The notes beneath the pieces are model-generated. The model was not told the origin of the DNA. It searched no databases and saw only the letters and a list, made by a program, of their open reading frames with translations. Position numbers and translations under genes: made by a program. From Bacillus testis (lineage in GTDB: Bacteria; Bacillota; Bacilli; Bacillales; DSM-1321), in the NCBI RefSeq assembly GCF_001243895.1, contig NZ_LN851186.1, forward strand, positions 286,995-350,766: DNA of 63,772 bases. Reading direction: 5' to 3'. Of the stretch, positions 51,386 to 59,240 are shown one piece after another (positions within the stretch are counted from its first letter, which is position 1; every line of letters begins with the position of its first letter).

Positions 51386-52120
51386 ATGCAAAGAATTAAA
51401 TGCACTATTTCATATGATGGTTGCGGCTTCAATGGGTATCAGGTACAGCCAGAAAAAAGGACGGTCCAGCTGGAATTGGAGAGAGTACTTTCAACCATGC
51501 ACAAGCGCGATGTAAAAGTCGTTGCCTCGGGAAGGACTGATACCGGGGTGCATGCATATGGACAAGTCATTCACTTTGACAGCCACTTGGATATCCCGCC
51601 TGAAAGATGGATCAAGGCAATGAATGCCATGCTGCCTGAAGATATTGCTGTACATCAAGTTGAGCTTGTCGAGAGCGATTTTCATGCCCGGTTCAATCCC
51701 AAAGGCAAGGAATACCGCTATATCGTTGATTTAAGCCCGATACGCAATCCATTGACAAGGAACTACCGCTATCACCATCCGTATCCGATCAATGTTGAAC
51801 GGATTAAGGAAGCCATTCCTTATATTATCGGGACCCATGACTTTTCCTCTTTCTGCGCGTCTAATACCGATGTGAAAGATAAGGTGAGGACGATTGAAAA
51901 GGCTGAGTGTGTGTTGTATGGGAATGAATTAACGTTTATTTACCGAGGAAACGGATTTTTATATAATATGGTGAGGATCCTTACGGGGACATTGCTGGAA
52001 GTCGGAACAGGAAAAAAGGAACCGGGTGATATGGAAGAAATCCTGGCCAGACGGGATCGCGGAGCAGCTGGTAAAACAGCGCCGGCACAAGGGCTCTATC
52101 TGTGGGAGGTTTCCTATTAA
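51386..52120 (+). CDS. truA: TruA, tRNA pseudouridine synthase
   Basis: TruA makes pseudouridine at positions 38-40 of tRNAs. The 244 residues show the catalytic Asp in SGRTDTGVHA (D52), the HARFNPKGKEYRY segment and the GNGFLYNMVRILTGTL region. It starts 12 bases after ecfT, the normal Bacillus order. Confidence 0.96.
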   Translation: MQRIKCTISYDGCGFNGYQVQPEKRTVQLELERVLSTMHKRDVKVVASGRTDTGVHAYGQVIHFDSHLDIPPERWIKAMNAMLPEDIAVHQVELVESDFHARFNPKGKEYRYIVDLSPIRNPLTRNYRYHHPYPINVERIKEAIPYIIGTHDFSSFCASNTDVKDKVRTIEKAECVLYGNELTFIYRGNGFLYNMVRILTGTLLEVGTGKKEPGDMEEILARRDRGAAGKTAPAQGLYLWEVSY

Positions 52121-52178
52121 CCGCTGCAGGTTTACTCTTAATGCTATGTAAACAATTGCAAATTTAAGGTATATGCTC

Positions 52179-52265
52179 TTGACATTCATAGCGGTTGCGG
52201 CTAATATAATATGGTATGTATTTTATTTAATCCCACGATGAGCCCCGGAAAGTTTCTCGTGATTG
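52179..52265 (+). promoter_or_regulatory. Promoter and L13 leader ahead of rplM
   Basis: TTGACA (52179-52184) and TAATAT (52202-52207) have a 17-base spacer. The transcript then contains a short hairpin at 52233-52261 with CACGA/TCGTG enclosing GCCCCGGAAAG, matching the L13 leader described in Bacillus, a presumed autoregulatory site. Confidence 0.75.
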
Positions 52266-52312
52266 TAAATAAATAAACTGAAAAATTTTCTTTAGTATTA
52301 GGAGGTCAAATA

Positions 52313-52750
52313 ATGCGTACGACATTCATGGCGAAAGCAAATGAAATCGAGCGTAAATGGTATGTGATCGACGCGCAAGGCCAAACTCTTGGACGTCTTG
52401 CAAGCGAAGTAGCATCCATCTTGCGTGGTAAACATAAACCAACTTACACACCACATGTTGATACTGGTGATCACGTTATTATCATCAACGCTTCTGAAAT
52501 CCACCTTACAGGTAAAAAGTTGAATGACAAAATCTACCGTCGTCACACTATGCACCCAGGCGGATTGAAAGAAAGAACTGCTCTTGAAATGAGAACAAAC
52601 TACTCTGAGAAAATGTTAGAGCTTGCTATTAAAGGTATGCTTCCTAAGAATTCTCTTGGACGTCAAATGTTTAAAAAATTACACGTATATGCTGGCGCTG
52701 AGCACCAACATCAAGCTCAAAAACCAGAAGTATACGAATTACGCGGATAA
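52313..52750 (+). CDS. rplM: Ribosomal protein L13
   Basis: L13 is an early 50S assembly protein. The 145 residues contain [20 protein letters not shown] and the [19 protein letters not shown] segment. AGGAGG precedes ATG. It is paired with rpsI 21 bases downstream. Confidence 0.97.
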   Translation: MRTTFMAKANEIERKWYVIDAQGQTLGRLASEVASILRGKHKPTYTPHVDTGDHVIIINASEIHLTGKKLNDKIYRRHTMHPGGLKERTALEMRTNYSEKMLELAIKGMLPKNSLGRQMFKKLHVYAGAEHQHQAQKPEVYELRG

Positions 52751-52771
52751 TTTTTAGAGGAGGTTATTATC

Positions 52772-53164
52772 TTGGCACAGGTTCAATATTATGGCACAGG
52801 TCGTCGTAAAAGCTCTGTTGCTCGCGTACGTCTAGTACCGGGTGAAGGACGCATCGTTATCAACGGTCGTGAAATCAGCGAATATTTCCCATTTGAAACA
52901 TTAATTCTAGTTGTTAAACAACCACTAGTAGCTACTGAAACTACAGGAAGCTACGATGTGCTTGTTAACGTTTCTGGCGGTGGATTCACTGGCCAAGCTG
53001 GTGCAGTACGTCACGGTATCGCTCGTGCATTGCTACAAGCTGACCCAGAATTCCGTCCAGCACTTAAATCTGCAGGTCTATTGACTCGTGATGCACGTAT
53101 GAAAGAGCGTAAGAAATACGGTCTTAAAGGTGCTCGTCGTGCGCCTCAGTTCTCAAAACGTTAA
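52772..53164 (+). CDS. rpsI: Ribosomal protein S9
   Basis: S9 reaches P-site tRNA with its C-terminal tail. The 130 residues start at TTG 52772 ([20 protein letters not shown]) behind AGAGGAGG and end in the conserved [11 protein letters not shown], whose last Arg touches the anticodon loop. The gene is intact although an integrase remnant lies tail to tail 100 bases away, which points to a former integration site at its 3' end. Confidence 0.97.
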   Translation: MAQVQYYGTGRRKSSVARVRLVPGEGRIVINGREISEYFPFETLILVVKQPLVATETTGSYDVLVNVSGGGFTGQAGAVRHGIARALLQADPEFRPALKSAGLLTRDARMKERKKYGLKGARRAPQFSKR

Positions 53165-53186
53165 TATACTTGGTATATCAATGTTT

Positions 53187-53222
53187 ACCCTCTTTGCTCT
53201 TATGGAGCAAGGAGGGTTTTTT
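53187..53222 (+). terminator. Terminator after rpsI
   Basis: ACCCTCTTTGCTC (53187-53199) pairs with GAGCAAGGAGGGT (53205-53217) with one mismatch, and a T-run follows. It is the last clear core-genome element in the window. Confidence 0.9.
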
Positions 53223-53239
53223 CATGTCCAAATTTGGAA

Positions 53240-53261
53240 TTGAATACCCCTTGAATACCCC
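53240..53261. repeat. Tandem 11-bp repeats beside the integrase
   Basis: TTGAATACCCC occurs twice in perfect tandem (53240-53250 and 53251-53261), three bases beyond the integrase stop. Tyrosine integrases of Gram-positive elements often bind short direct repeats (arm sites) next to their gene, so these are plausible arm-type sites. Confidence 0.6.
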
Positions 53262-53264
53262 TGG

Positions 53265-54115
53265 CTAAAATTTCATGTACTTCTGGAACATCTCGGCTGT
53301 TTTCTCCTTCGCTTCATCAGTCACATGAGTGTAAATATCCATCGTGGTTTGTATATCTGTATGGCCGAGGCGGGCTTGTACATCTTTGATAGAAGCACCG
53401 GCGGCAAACAACAAACTGGCATGTGTATGCCGAAAGGCATGAACATTAATTTGTGGCAGCCCTGGGTTCTTTATATAAATCCGCTCTAGCTTTTCATTTA
53501 AGCAAGCCAATCGACAATAATCCATTTCATGTTTTAACTGATTATAGACTGTAAAGATGGGTTGTTTATCATCAGGTTGAATAGGTGTAGCAAGTTGTAA
53601 CGTGAGATAACGCTGTATTTGCTTGCTACGCCATTTTTTTAAATCGCTAGGGTTTTATCATCCACGCTAACAACACGCCTAGCGGCCTTTGTTTTTGATG
53701 TCTGTAGCTGTTTTTTTCGCTCATGTGAATCAATGTCTCTTTAAAGGTGATTTACTTATGTTGGAAGTCCACGTCCGACCAATGCAAGGCATATAGTCCC
53801 TCTTACGTGCCCCCTGTGAAGGCGAGCAACCGAAACGCGGATAAGCCATATCATCGTCTTGAATCGTCTCCAGGAAGCTTCTGAGCTCTTCTCGCGTGTA
53901 GTAATACTTTTTCTCCAATTCCGCATTATATTCCATTTCATGTTTTAGGTTCGGCAATGTGACATAATCCATCGTATTGCGCTTAATAATATCCATTTTC
54001 ATGGCATATCGGAGACCAGGTTTGCTTGTATCTTATAATTATTGAAGGTTTTAAGCTCCTGGGTCCAAGCGTTAATAGCTTTTTGACAATGGGACGGGAT
54101 ATGACGTTTGCGGAA
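53265..54115 (-). pseudogene. Tyrosine recombinase (phage/ICE-type integrase), degraded
   Basis: Pieces of one integrase read on the minus strand in different frames. Near 54115-54005 is a core-binding fragment (HIPSHCQKAINAWTQELKTF). At 54002-53870 comes the start of the catalytic domain (YYYTREELRSFLETIQDDD), followed by a frame-broken TGARKG-like first-arginine motif. Next is SKTKAARRVVSVDDKTLA interrupted by a stop, and last an open 86-codon C-terminus at 53525-53265 with HAFRHTHASLLF and LGHTDIQTTMDIYTHV (second Arg, His and nucleophile Tyr). At least three frameshifts or stops make it non-functional. It points at rpsI, like elements that integrate at the rpsI 3' end. Confidence 0.88.
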
Positions 54116-54840
54116 AAAAGGAACAAATCAGTAAAATCTCCCTATTTGCGCCAAATGGATGGTTGCATTCCAGGACTGTGACCTCCGTTTTTTCTTGAAA
54201 AATACTTGCGCACATGCAATATGAACGAAAAAAGGAATATTTTAATCAAAAGAGGGACAAACCAGGAACAAAATAGAGTCTTTTCAGGGGGAACTCCCCC
54301 TTTTTTATTGCGTATTTGTTAACAATCTTTCGCTCCGACAGGTCCCTATGCGGGGATGGAACAGCGATGGGACGATTGACGAAATTCACCGGTTCTCCGG
54401 AGGAGTCGCAAGGCTAATAAATATCCTGTGTACGCATAGTCTTCTATAGGGCTCACAAAACGGCCAGAGAATCATTGATGACCACATGATCAACCAAGTC
54501 ATCCATTGTGAAATATCATGATAAGCCGCTGAAGATATATGTCCTACATTGAAGAGTTGAATTGTTGGGTTGTGTTTTGGGGAGACAATTCAGGTTATAA
54601 AATGCATAGGGAGAATGGTTTAGCCTTCATTTAGGAAATGGAAAGACTCCTTCCGGTCGGAATGACGTGAAATTCTACATTAAGAAAATTGAGACGTACC
54701 AGGTTGGTTTGTAAAATCGATGGGAAGAAATGGGCTGCTTCCCCATCTTTTGGAAAGTAAAACTGTCAGTTTAGGACAATTAACGCCGTCAATTTCTGGA
54801 CATTGGAAGCCGTCATTAACATTATAAAAAAATATTTTTA
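54116..54840. other. Gene-free spacer with decayed element remnants
   Basis: No open frame of convincing length or ribosome site is present on either strand. A short terminator-like hairpin, GGGGG/CCCCC around AACT with TTTTTT, lies at 54287-54306. The rest has frequent stops in all frames, consistent with decayed remains of the integrated element. Confidence 0.5.
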
Positions 54841-54847
54841 AAATTTA

Positions 54848-54876
54848 TTGAAATATCACAATTATTAGAATATACT
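54848..54876 (+). promoter_or_regulatory. Strong promoter of the candidate RiPP locus
   Basis: TTGAAA (54848-54853) and TATACT (54871-54876) are separated by exactly 17 bases in very AT-rich DNA. Transcription should start about 27 bases ahead of the small peptide gene. Confidence 0.75.
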
Positions 54877-54910
54877 AAAATCAACACAATTTAGGAGGTG
54901 GATAAATAAT

Positions 54911-54985
54911 ATGGAAAATTTAGTTATCGAAATCAAAGAAGTTGAAGTACAAGAAGCTCCAATTCAACGTACTGCTGACCGCTAA
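54911..54985 (+). CDS. 24-residue candidate RiPP precursor peptide
   Basis: A 24-codon frame starts at ATG 54911 behind AGGAGGTG (54893-54900, 10-base spacing) and a strong promoter. The peptide begins MENLVIEIKEVEVQ, an acidic amphipathic stretch that could be the leader, and ends EAPIQRTADR, a possible core. It lies just ahead of a ThiF-like enzyme gene, the arrangement of microcin C and pantocin precursors. It does not end in Asn, unlike microcin C precursors. I recognise no homologue. The gene is real by context; its role as modified precursor is inference. Confidence 0.7.
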   Translation: MENLVIEIKEVEVQEAPIQRTADR

Positions 54986-54995
54986 TTTTTTAAAA

Positions 54996-55013
54996 ATGTA
55001 TTGCGCAATACAT
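54996..55013. promoter_or_regulatory. Perfect 18-bp palindrome after the peptide gene
   Basis: ATGTATTGCGCAATACAT is its own reverse complement. It starts ten bases after the peptide stop. It could be a dimeric repressor operator or a first mRNA hairpin that protects the peptide transcript. Confidence 0.55.
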
Positions 55014-55021
55014 AAAACGGG

Positions 55022-55052
55022 AACGAGCAACGGATATTTTCCGTTGCTCGTT
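55022..55052 (+). terminator. Attenuator-like hairpin between peptide gene and thiF-like gene
   Basis: AACGAGCAACGGA (55022-55034) pairs perfectly with TCCGTTGCTCGTT (55040-55052) around a five-base loop. Only a short T-run follows, so termination is probably partial. This fits high expression of the peptide relative to its enzymes, a common arrangement in peptide gene clusters. Confidence 0.75.
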
Positions 55053-55087
55053 TGCATAAAGGAGATTTAATTAAGGAGGAAAATAAA

Positions 55088-56233
55088 GTGAGAGAGAAAA
55101 GATACCAATTCAAGTTAAATCTATATCCGGTAAAAGTATCTGAAGACACTATAAGATTTGGTGGAATACAGAAGGGCATTGCGAGAGAACTAAGGTCAAA
55201 TTATATAGAAGTCATTTGGGATTCAATTATTGCACTTTCAAAAGGATGCACACTAACCGAACTTTACGATTTTCATATTCAAAATGGAAGAAAAGAATTT
55301 TCTATAGAGAATGCTAATCTTATTATCAAGAATTTAATTAATCTAGGAACAATAGAAGAATCATTTACCACTAGTGAATTATATTTTTCAAAAGAAGAAA
55401 TATCTAGGTACCAAAGAAATGTTAACCTATTTTCTTGGATAGATATAAGTAATAACACCGATCCGTGGAAACACCAAAAAAGACTTGCGGAATCAAAAGT
55501 AGGTATTATTGGTTTAGGGGGAGTGGGAGCATCATGTGCTGCCTCCTTGGTTCGAAGTGGAATCGGTTTCTTAAGAATATTAGATTTTGATATAGTTGAA
55601 GAAAGCAATTTAAATAGACAAGTACTATACGAAAAAGATGATGTTGGCCGTACTAAAGTAGAGGTAGCAAAAGAAAAACTTTTAAAAATAAATCCTTTTG
55701 TTCAAGTAGAGGCTTTAAACAAGAAAGTGGAAATTGCTGAAGATATAGAACAATTTGTTCAAGGTTTAGACTTACTTATACTCTGTGCAGATGAACCCAA
55801 GTATATAATTGACCGTTTGGTTAACAGAGTTGCAAAAAAACAAAATATTCCTTGGATTTCAGGTGGCTATGCAAGTACAGTTATTAATTTCTCTCTCTTT
55901 CTACCAGACGAATCTCCTTGTTTTGAATGTATTCATTTAAATCAAAGTAACAGTAGTATATACAGAGACACTCCAATGTCTGCCAAAACTTTTGGATCAA
56001 GGAATGCTGTTACAGCTCCCATTGCTAACTTAACAGGAAATTTAGTTGCAAATGAAGCAACTTTACATCTAACCAAATTAGCAAAAGCTGACCGCAAGAA
56101 AATATTTCAGTTGGACTTATTCTCTTTAGAGGTTGAAGATATCCCTATTAAATCAAACAGCATGTGCCCTTATTGTTTTGAGAACATAACTAAACAAGTG
56201 AGTATATCTGATGAAGAATATCAATTATCATAG
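55088..56233 (+). CDS. ThiF/MccB-like (E1-type) adenylating enzyme of the peptide locus
   Basis: The 381-residue protein has an N-terminal region of about 110 residues resembling the winged-helix peptide clamp (RRE) of MccB and related enzymes. An E1-like core follows: GLGGVG at 142-147, DFD at 166-168, NLNRQ at 174-178, K190 and D235. Two cysteine pairs (C278/C281 and C360/C363) make the structural zinc site. All ATP-binding residues are present, so it should adenylate a carboxylate, probably of the upstream peptide. GTG 55088 is chosen because AAGGAGGA lies seven bases ahead; an in-frame TTG at 55052 falls in the hairpin. It is not moeB or thiF of cofactor synthesis, given the N-terminal extension and neighbours. 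Confidence 0.85.
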   Translation: MREKRYQFKLNLYPVKVSEDTIRFGGIQKGIARELRSNYIEVIWDSIIALSKGCTLTELYDFHIQNGRKEFSIENANLIIKNLINLGTIEESFTTSELYFSKEEISRYQRNVNLFSWIDISNNTDPWKHQKRLAESKVGIIGLGGVGASCAASLVRSGIGFLRILDFDIVEESNLNRQVLYEKDDVGRTKVEVAKEKLLKINPFVQVEALNKKVEIAEDIEQFVQGLDLLILCADEPKYIIDRLVNRVAKKQNIPWISGGYASTVINFSLFLPDESPCFECIHLNQSNSSIYRDTPMSAKTFGSRNAVTAPIANLTGNLVANEATLHLTKLAKADRKKIFQLDLFSLEVEDIPIKSNSMCPYCFENITKQVSISDEEYQLS

Positions 56234-57242
56234 TAGGATATGTTTCCTAAAAAATGTAAAATACGCAAATGATGACTGGGTATATATTTGGTCAAATAAA
56301 AATAAGAAACTTTATCAGTTACCTAAAGTATGTAATGAAATAATTGATATGTTTCACGAAAATCATACGATTCAAGAGTTAGAATCTAAACTTTTAAAAA
56401 AAGGAATTAAGACAGATATTCTTGCGTTTGCGAATCAGTGCCTCACAATGGGAATAGCAGAACCTTGTAATGAAATTAAGAGTAATAATATCAATAAAAC
56501 TAAGAAATCCTTCTTTATTTCAGTTGGAAATATTTTAACAGTGTTTATCCTATCACTTATAAGTATATTAGTTTTTTCTATTTACATAAAAAGTCCTGTT
56601 ACGCTAATGTGGTACTTTTCTACATCCAATATCCTACTTTCGTTTATATTGAATGTTAGTGCATTCTGGATACTTGCATATATTCATGAAATCGGACATT
56701 TATTAGCACTAAGACAATTTGGAATTACATCATCGTTCAGAGCCGGGAAAAGCAAAGGAAACTTCGGCCTATTTACTGACGTTACAGGTATGTATGCCCT
56801 CAAATCAGATTTTAGAAAATCTGTACTCTTGGCAGGCATTTTATCAGAAGCTGTTATTATTTTGTTTCTTGTAATCTTTACATTATTTTTTAATACGGCC
56901 ATTACAATAGCTATTACTAAGATCTTTATTTTAACCTACTTAGTTAATCTCATAGGCCAATTTAGACAAAGTTATAACACTGATTTAAGTTTATTAAATA
57001 AAGAAACTAAGCGTAGACCTACTAGAGTAGAAAGGTTTATTGATTGGGTGAACATACCACTTTCATTAACTATGCTAAGTATGATTTTTGGTATTTCAAT
57101 TTACGAGTTACTAAACTCAATAAGAGAATTTAACCCAATTACACTTTTATCTGCTATATTAGTGATTTTCTTTCAATTTAAAATAACTAATATACAATCA
57201 ATTAAAACTGCTCTAAGAGTAAGGAGAGAGAAAAAAATATGA
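56211..57242 (+). CDS. PqqD-like/M50 membrane metalloprotease of the peptide locus
   Basis: The 343-residue protein starts with a soluble domain of about 90 residues that looks like a PqqD-type peptide-binding fold (QLPKVCNEIIDMFHENHTIQELESKLL). Several transmembrane helices follow, carrying the zinc motif HEIGH (H159, E160, H163). A downstream Asp (FRQSYNTDLSLL, D258) is a candidate third ligand. M50 enzymes cut within membranes, and relatives with such an N-domain (YydH type) occur in peptide clusters. It may remove the leader or protect the producer. It overlaps the ThiF-like gene by 23 bases and the exporter by four (ATGA). Its own ribosome site is weak, suggesting coupled translation. 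Confidence 0.82.
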   Translation: MKNINYHSRICFLKNVKYANDDWVYIWSNKNKKLYQLPKVCNEIIDMFHENHTIQELESKLLKKGIKTDILAFANQCLTMGIAEPCNEIKSNNINKTKKSFFISVGNILTVFILSLISILVFSIYIKSPVTLMWYFSTSNILLSFILNVSAFWILAYIHEIGHLLALRQFGITSSFRAGKSKGNFGLFTDVTGMYALKSDFRKSVLLAGILSEAVIILFLVIFTLFFNTAITIAITKIFILTYLVNLIGQFRQSYNTDLSLLNKETKRRPTRVERFIDWVNIPLSLTMLSMIFGISIYELLNSIREFNPITLLSAILVIFFQFKITNIQSIKTALRVRREKKI

Positions 57243-58546
57243 GGTTGTTTGTAAACAAAAATCTTTTTTTCTTGTTCTTAGGAAGACTGATTACTAATGG
57301 CGGGGATAGTCTTTATAGAGTTGCTATTGCCTGGCTAATATATAGCCTAACTGGCAGTGCTCTTTACACGGGAATTGCTGCAGCAGTATCATATATCCCA
57401 GAAGTTATAGCCTTTCTAATTGGACCTCTTGTTGATAGATACAACAAGAAAAAAATAATAATTGTTGCTGAAGTTTTCCAGTTCGCCCTTATAAGCATTG
57501 TTGCAATCATGATGTTTAACAAATTTGATAATATCTATTTGTTATTAATTATAATATTTTTTGCGGCCTTTGCTGTTCAGTTTACATACCCAGCTGAAAG
57601 TGCTGTTATCCCAACTATAGTTCCTAAAAGGTCCCTTCCAAGAGCAAATGCATTGATGACATTCTCTTACCAAGGAACAGACATGATTTTTAGTGGTTTA
57701 GCAGGTTTTCTAATAGTAATTTGGGATATTTCCACATTATTTGTTATGGATGCATTAACTTTTTTACTAGCTATAATGTGTTTTAGTTTTTTATCACTAA
57801 AGAATACAAATGAAACTAAACCAAAGGCTACTGTAAATCTGAGCCCAAGTAATATAGATTCCAAGTTTTCTTTTAATACTTATAAACAAGAATTATTACA
57901 AGGTTTAAAGTTAATAAAGAACCCAGTAATATTTCATTCTAAAATGCCTGCTGTTATTTCTAATTTCTTTTTTGCAGCTGCTTTCGCTGTCATGCCTGTA
58001 TATAGCGACAAAATTGGAGGTCCAGAATTTTTCGGCCTGCTTCTAGCTTGTTATTCAATTGGTAGTCTTATAGGATCCTTTTTAACATCACTTTTTAAGA
58101 ATATACCCATTGGGTCTATTCTTTATCCAACTTACATATTGAGTGGACTATTATGGTTAGCTTCCGTAATAGCAGCGTCCAATGAATTGATAATTCTTAC
58201 TTTAGTACTATTTTCGTTATCCGGAATTCCACAAGGCATAGGGAATAATGCAAGTTCATTAATTACTCAATGTATTGTGCCTCCCCAAATGTTAGGGAGA
58301 CTTTCAAGTGCAATTGGAACTTTATTAACGCTTGGAATGCCTATAGGAGCATTTCTAGGGGGCATCCTCGCAGAGGCTCAAGGACCTACAATAGTTATGA
58401 TGTTAAATGGAATAACGATTTCATTAATGGGTATCTATTATTTAATTTCTAAGCCTGTAAGAGAAATTCCGGTGGTTGAAAAAATTTCACCAATAGATAC
58501 TGATATTTACCTAAGAGATTTTGAAAATCGAAGTGTCGAATTATAA
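57239..58546 (+). CDS. MFS exporter of the peptide locus
   Basis: A 435-residue major facilitator with about 12 hydrophobic segments. The loop 2-3 signature appears as GPLVDRYNKKK at 62-72. Overall pattern (start FLFLGRLITNGGDSLYRVAIAW) resembles the MFS_3 drug and siderophore efflux group. The start overlaps the M50 stop (ATGA) behind AAGGAGAG. As last enzyme-scale gene of the locus it probably exports the modified peptide or gives self-resistance; in microcin C clusters an MFS pump does that job. Confidence 0.85.
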   Translation: MRLFVNKNLFFLFLGRLITNGGDSLYRVAIAWLIYSLTGSALYTGIAAAVSYIPEVIAFLIGPLVDRYNKKKIIIVAEVFQFALISIVAIMMFNKFDNIYLLLIIIFFAAFAVQFTYPAESAVIPTIVPKRSLPRANALMTFSYQGTDMIFSGLAGFLIVIWDISTLFVMDALTFLLAIMCFSFLSLKNTNETKPKATVNLSPSNIDSKFSFNTYKQELLQGLKLIKNPVIFHSKMPAVISNFFFAAAFAVMPVYSDKIGGPEFFGLLLACYSIGSLIGSFLTSLFKNIPIGSILYPTYILSGLLWLASVIAASNELIILTLVLFSLSGIPQGIGNNASSLITQCIVPPQMLGRLSSAIGTLLTLGMPIGAFLGGILAEAQGPTIVMMLNGITISLMGIYYLISKPVREIPVVEKISPIDTDIYLRDFENRSVEL

Positions 58547-58553
58547 GGATTAC

Positions 58554-58730
58554 ATGACTATAAACCTTGGATCAGGGGGATGTAAGCAACATTCTCCGAT
58601 ATACCCAATGCCTAAAAAAACGATAGAACAATTGAATATAATTGTGTTATCAAATTTTCTTATATGGAAAATATTATGTAGCAGTATTGAGCTTGGGAGA
58701 CATGATCGGTACAGCCATCAAATAAGATAG
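58554..58730 (+). CDS. Small 58-codon frame after the exporter, unknown
   Basis: ATG 58554, behind AAGGAT, opens a 58-codon frame seven bases after the exporter stop. It begins MTINLGSGGCKQHSPIYPMP and later has a hydrophobic patch. I do not recognise it. It could be a small immunity or second peptide, or the first part of a larger gene cut off by the intron remnant that begins at about 58,741; the composition changes there. It may also be chance. Confidence 0.35.
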   Translation: MTINLGSGGCKQHSPIYPMPKKTIEQLNIIVLSNFLIWKILCSSIELGRHDRYSHQIR

Positions 58731-58740
58731 GGAAAGTGAT

Positions 58741-59234
58741 TTACCTCCGCCCCCCTCACACAACCGTACCTCCGGTTCCTTATACGGCTGTTCCAGTTAT
58801 GTCGAACGCAGTATTTCATATCTTGCCGTTAGGCTCTTAAACCCTTGGTTTCTCTATAGGAGTTGCCAAGGGTTTTGTGTAGTATTAGAGTTTTGGCAAC
58901 TCGCCAGTATCCTTTTCAGGAACTTCCCTATTCGTAGGCTTGGATACCTGCTCCCAGACTCTCAAGGTTGTGGAGTCTGCTCCCTAGGTTCTTCCACTTC
59001 TAAGGATCATCCTCAACCTGCGTCGAACCAGCTCTCAAGTTCCTTTAATTTGGAGGGTGTGTCGATGAGTTGGTATTAGCCCCCATTCGTTAGGTATTCA
59101 TTCAGCTTCATAATCCTGTAATTTATTTTCATGTATTCGTAAAGTAAGATCCCTTATCATTACCTTGAATCTCCTTTCGTAGTTTCCACAAGGAGTCCTT
59201 AGGTTCCTTCACCTTGGAGGTAAAACTACTGCAC
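58741..59234 (-). mobile_element. Group II intron remnant (5' ribozyme half, no reverse transcriptase)
   Basis: Read on the minus strand, the stretch begins GTGCAGTAG (5' end, near 59234). It contains GGTTGAGGATGATCC and ends with CAGCCGTATAAGGAACCGGA directly followed by GGTACGGTTGTGTGAGG. The last part matches the conserved hairpin and GTGTGAGG that precede the maturase gene in bacterial group II introns. The maturase frame and domains V-VI that should follow (below 58,740) are absent, so this is a truncated intron. Exact 5' boundary is uncertain. Confidence 0.72.
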
Positions 59235-59240
59235 TCTTCT

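Noticed and set aside
54539..54640. Short frame beginning MSYIEELN upstream of the peptide gene
   Set aside because: No ribosome site, about 32 codons, no family; treated as decayed spacer.
55088..56233. thiF or moeB of thiamine or molybdopterin synthesis
   Set aside because: The roughly 110-residue N-terminal extension, the small peptide gene upstream and the absence of ThiS or MoaD partners argue against it.
54911..58546. A classical microcin C cluster
   Set aside because: The peptide does not end in Asn and no aminopropyl or cytidine-type modifying genes or mccF are present; only the ThiF-like enzyme and an MFS pump are shared.
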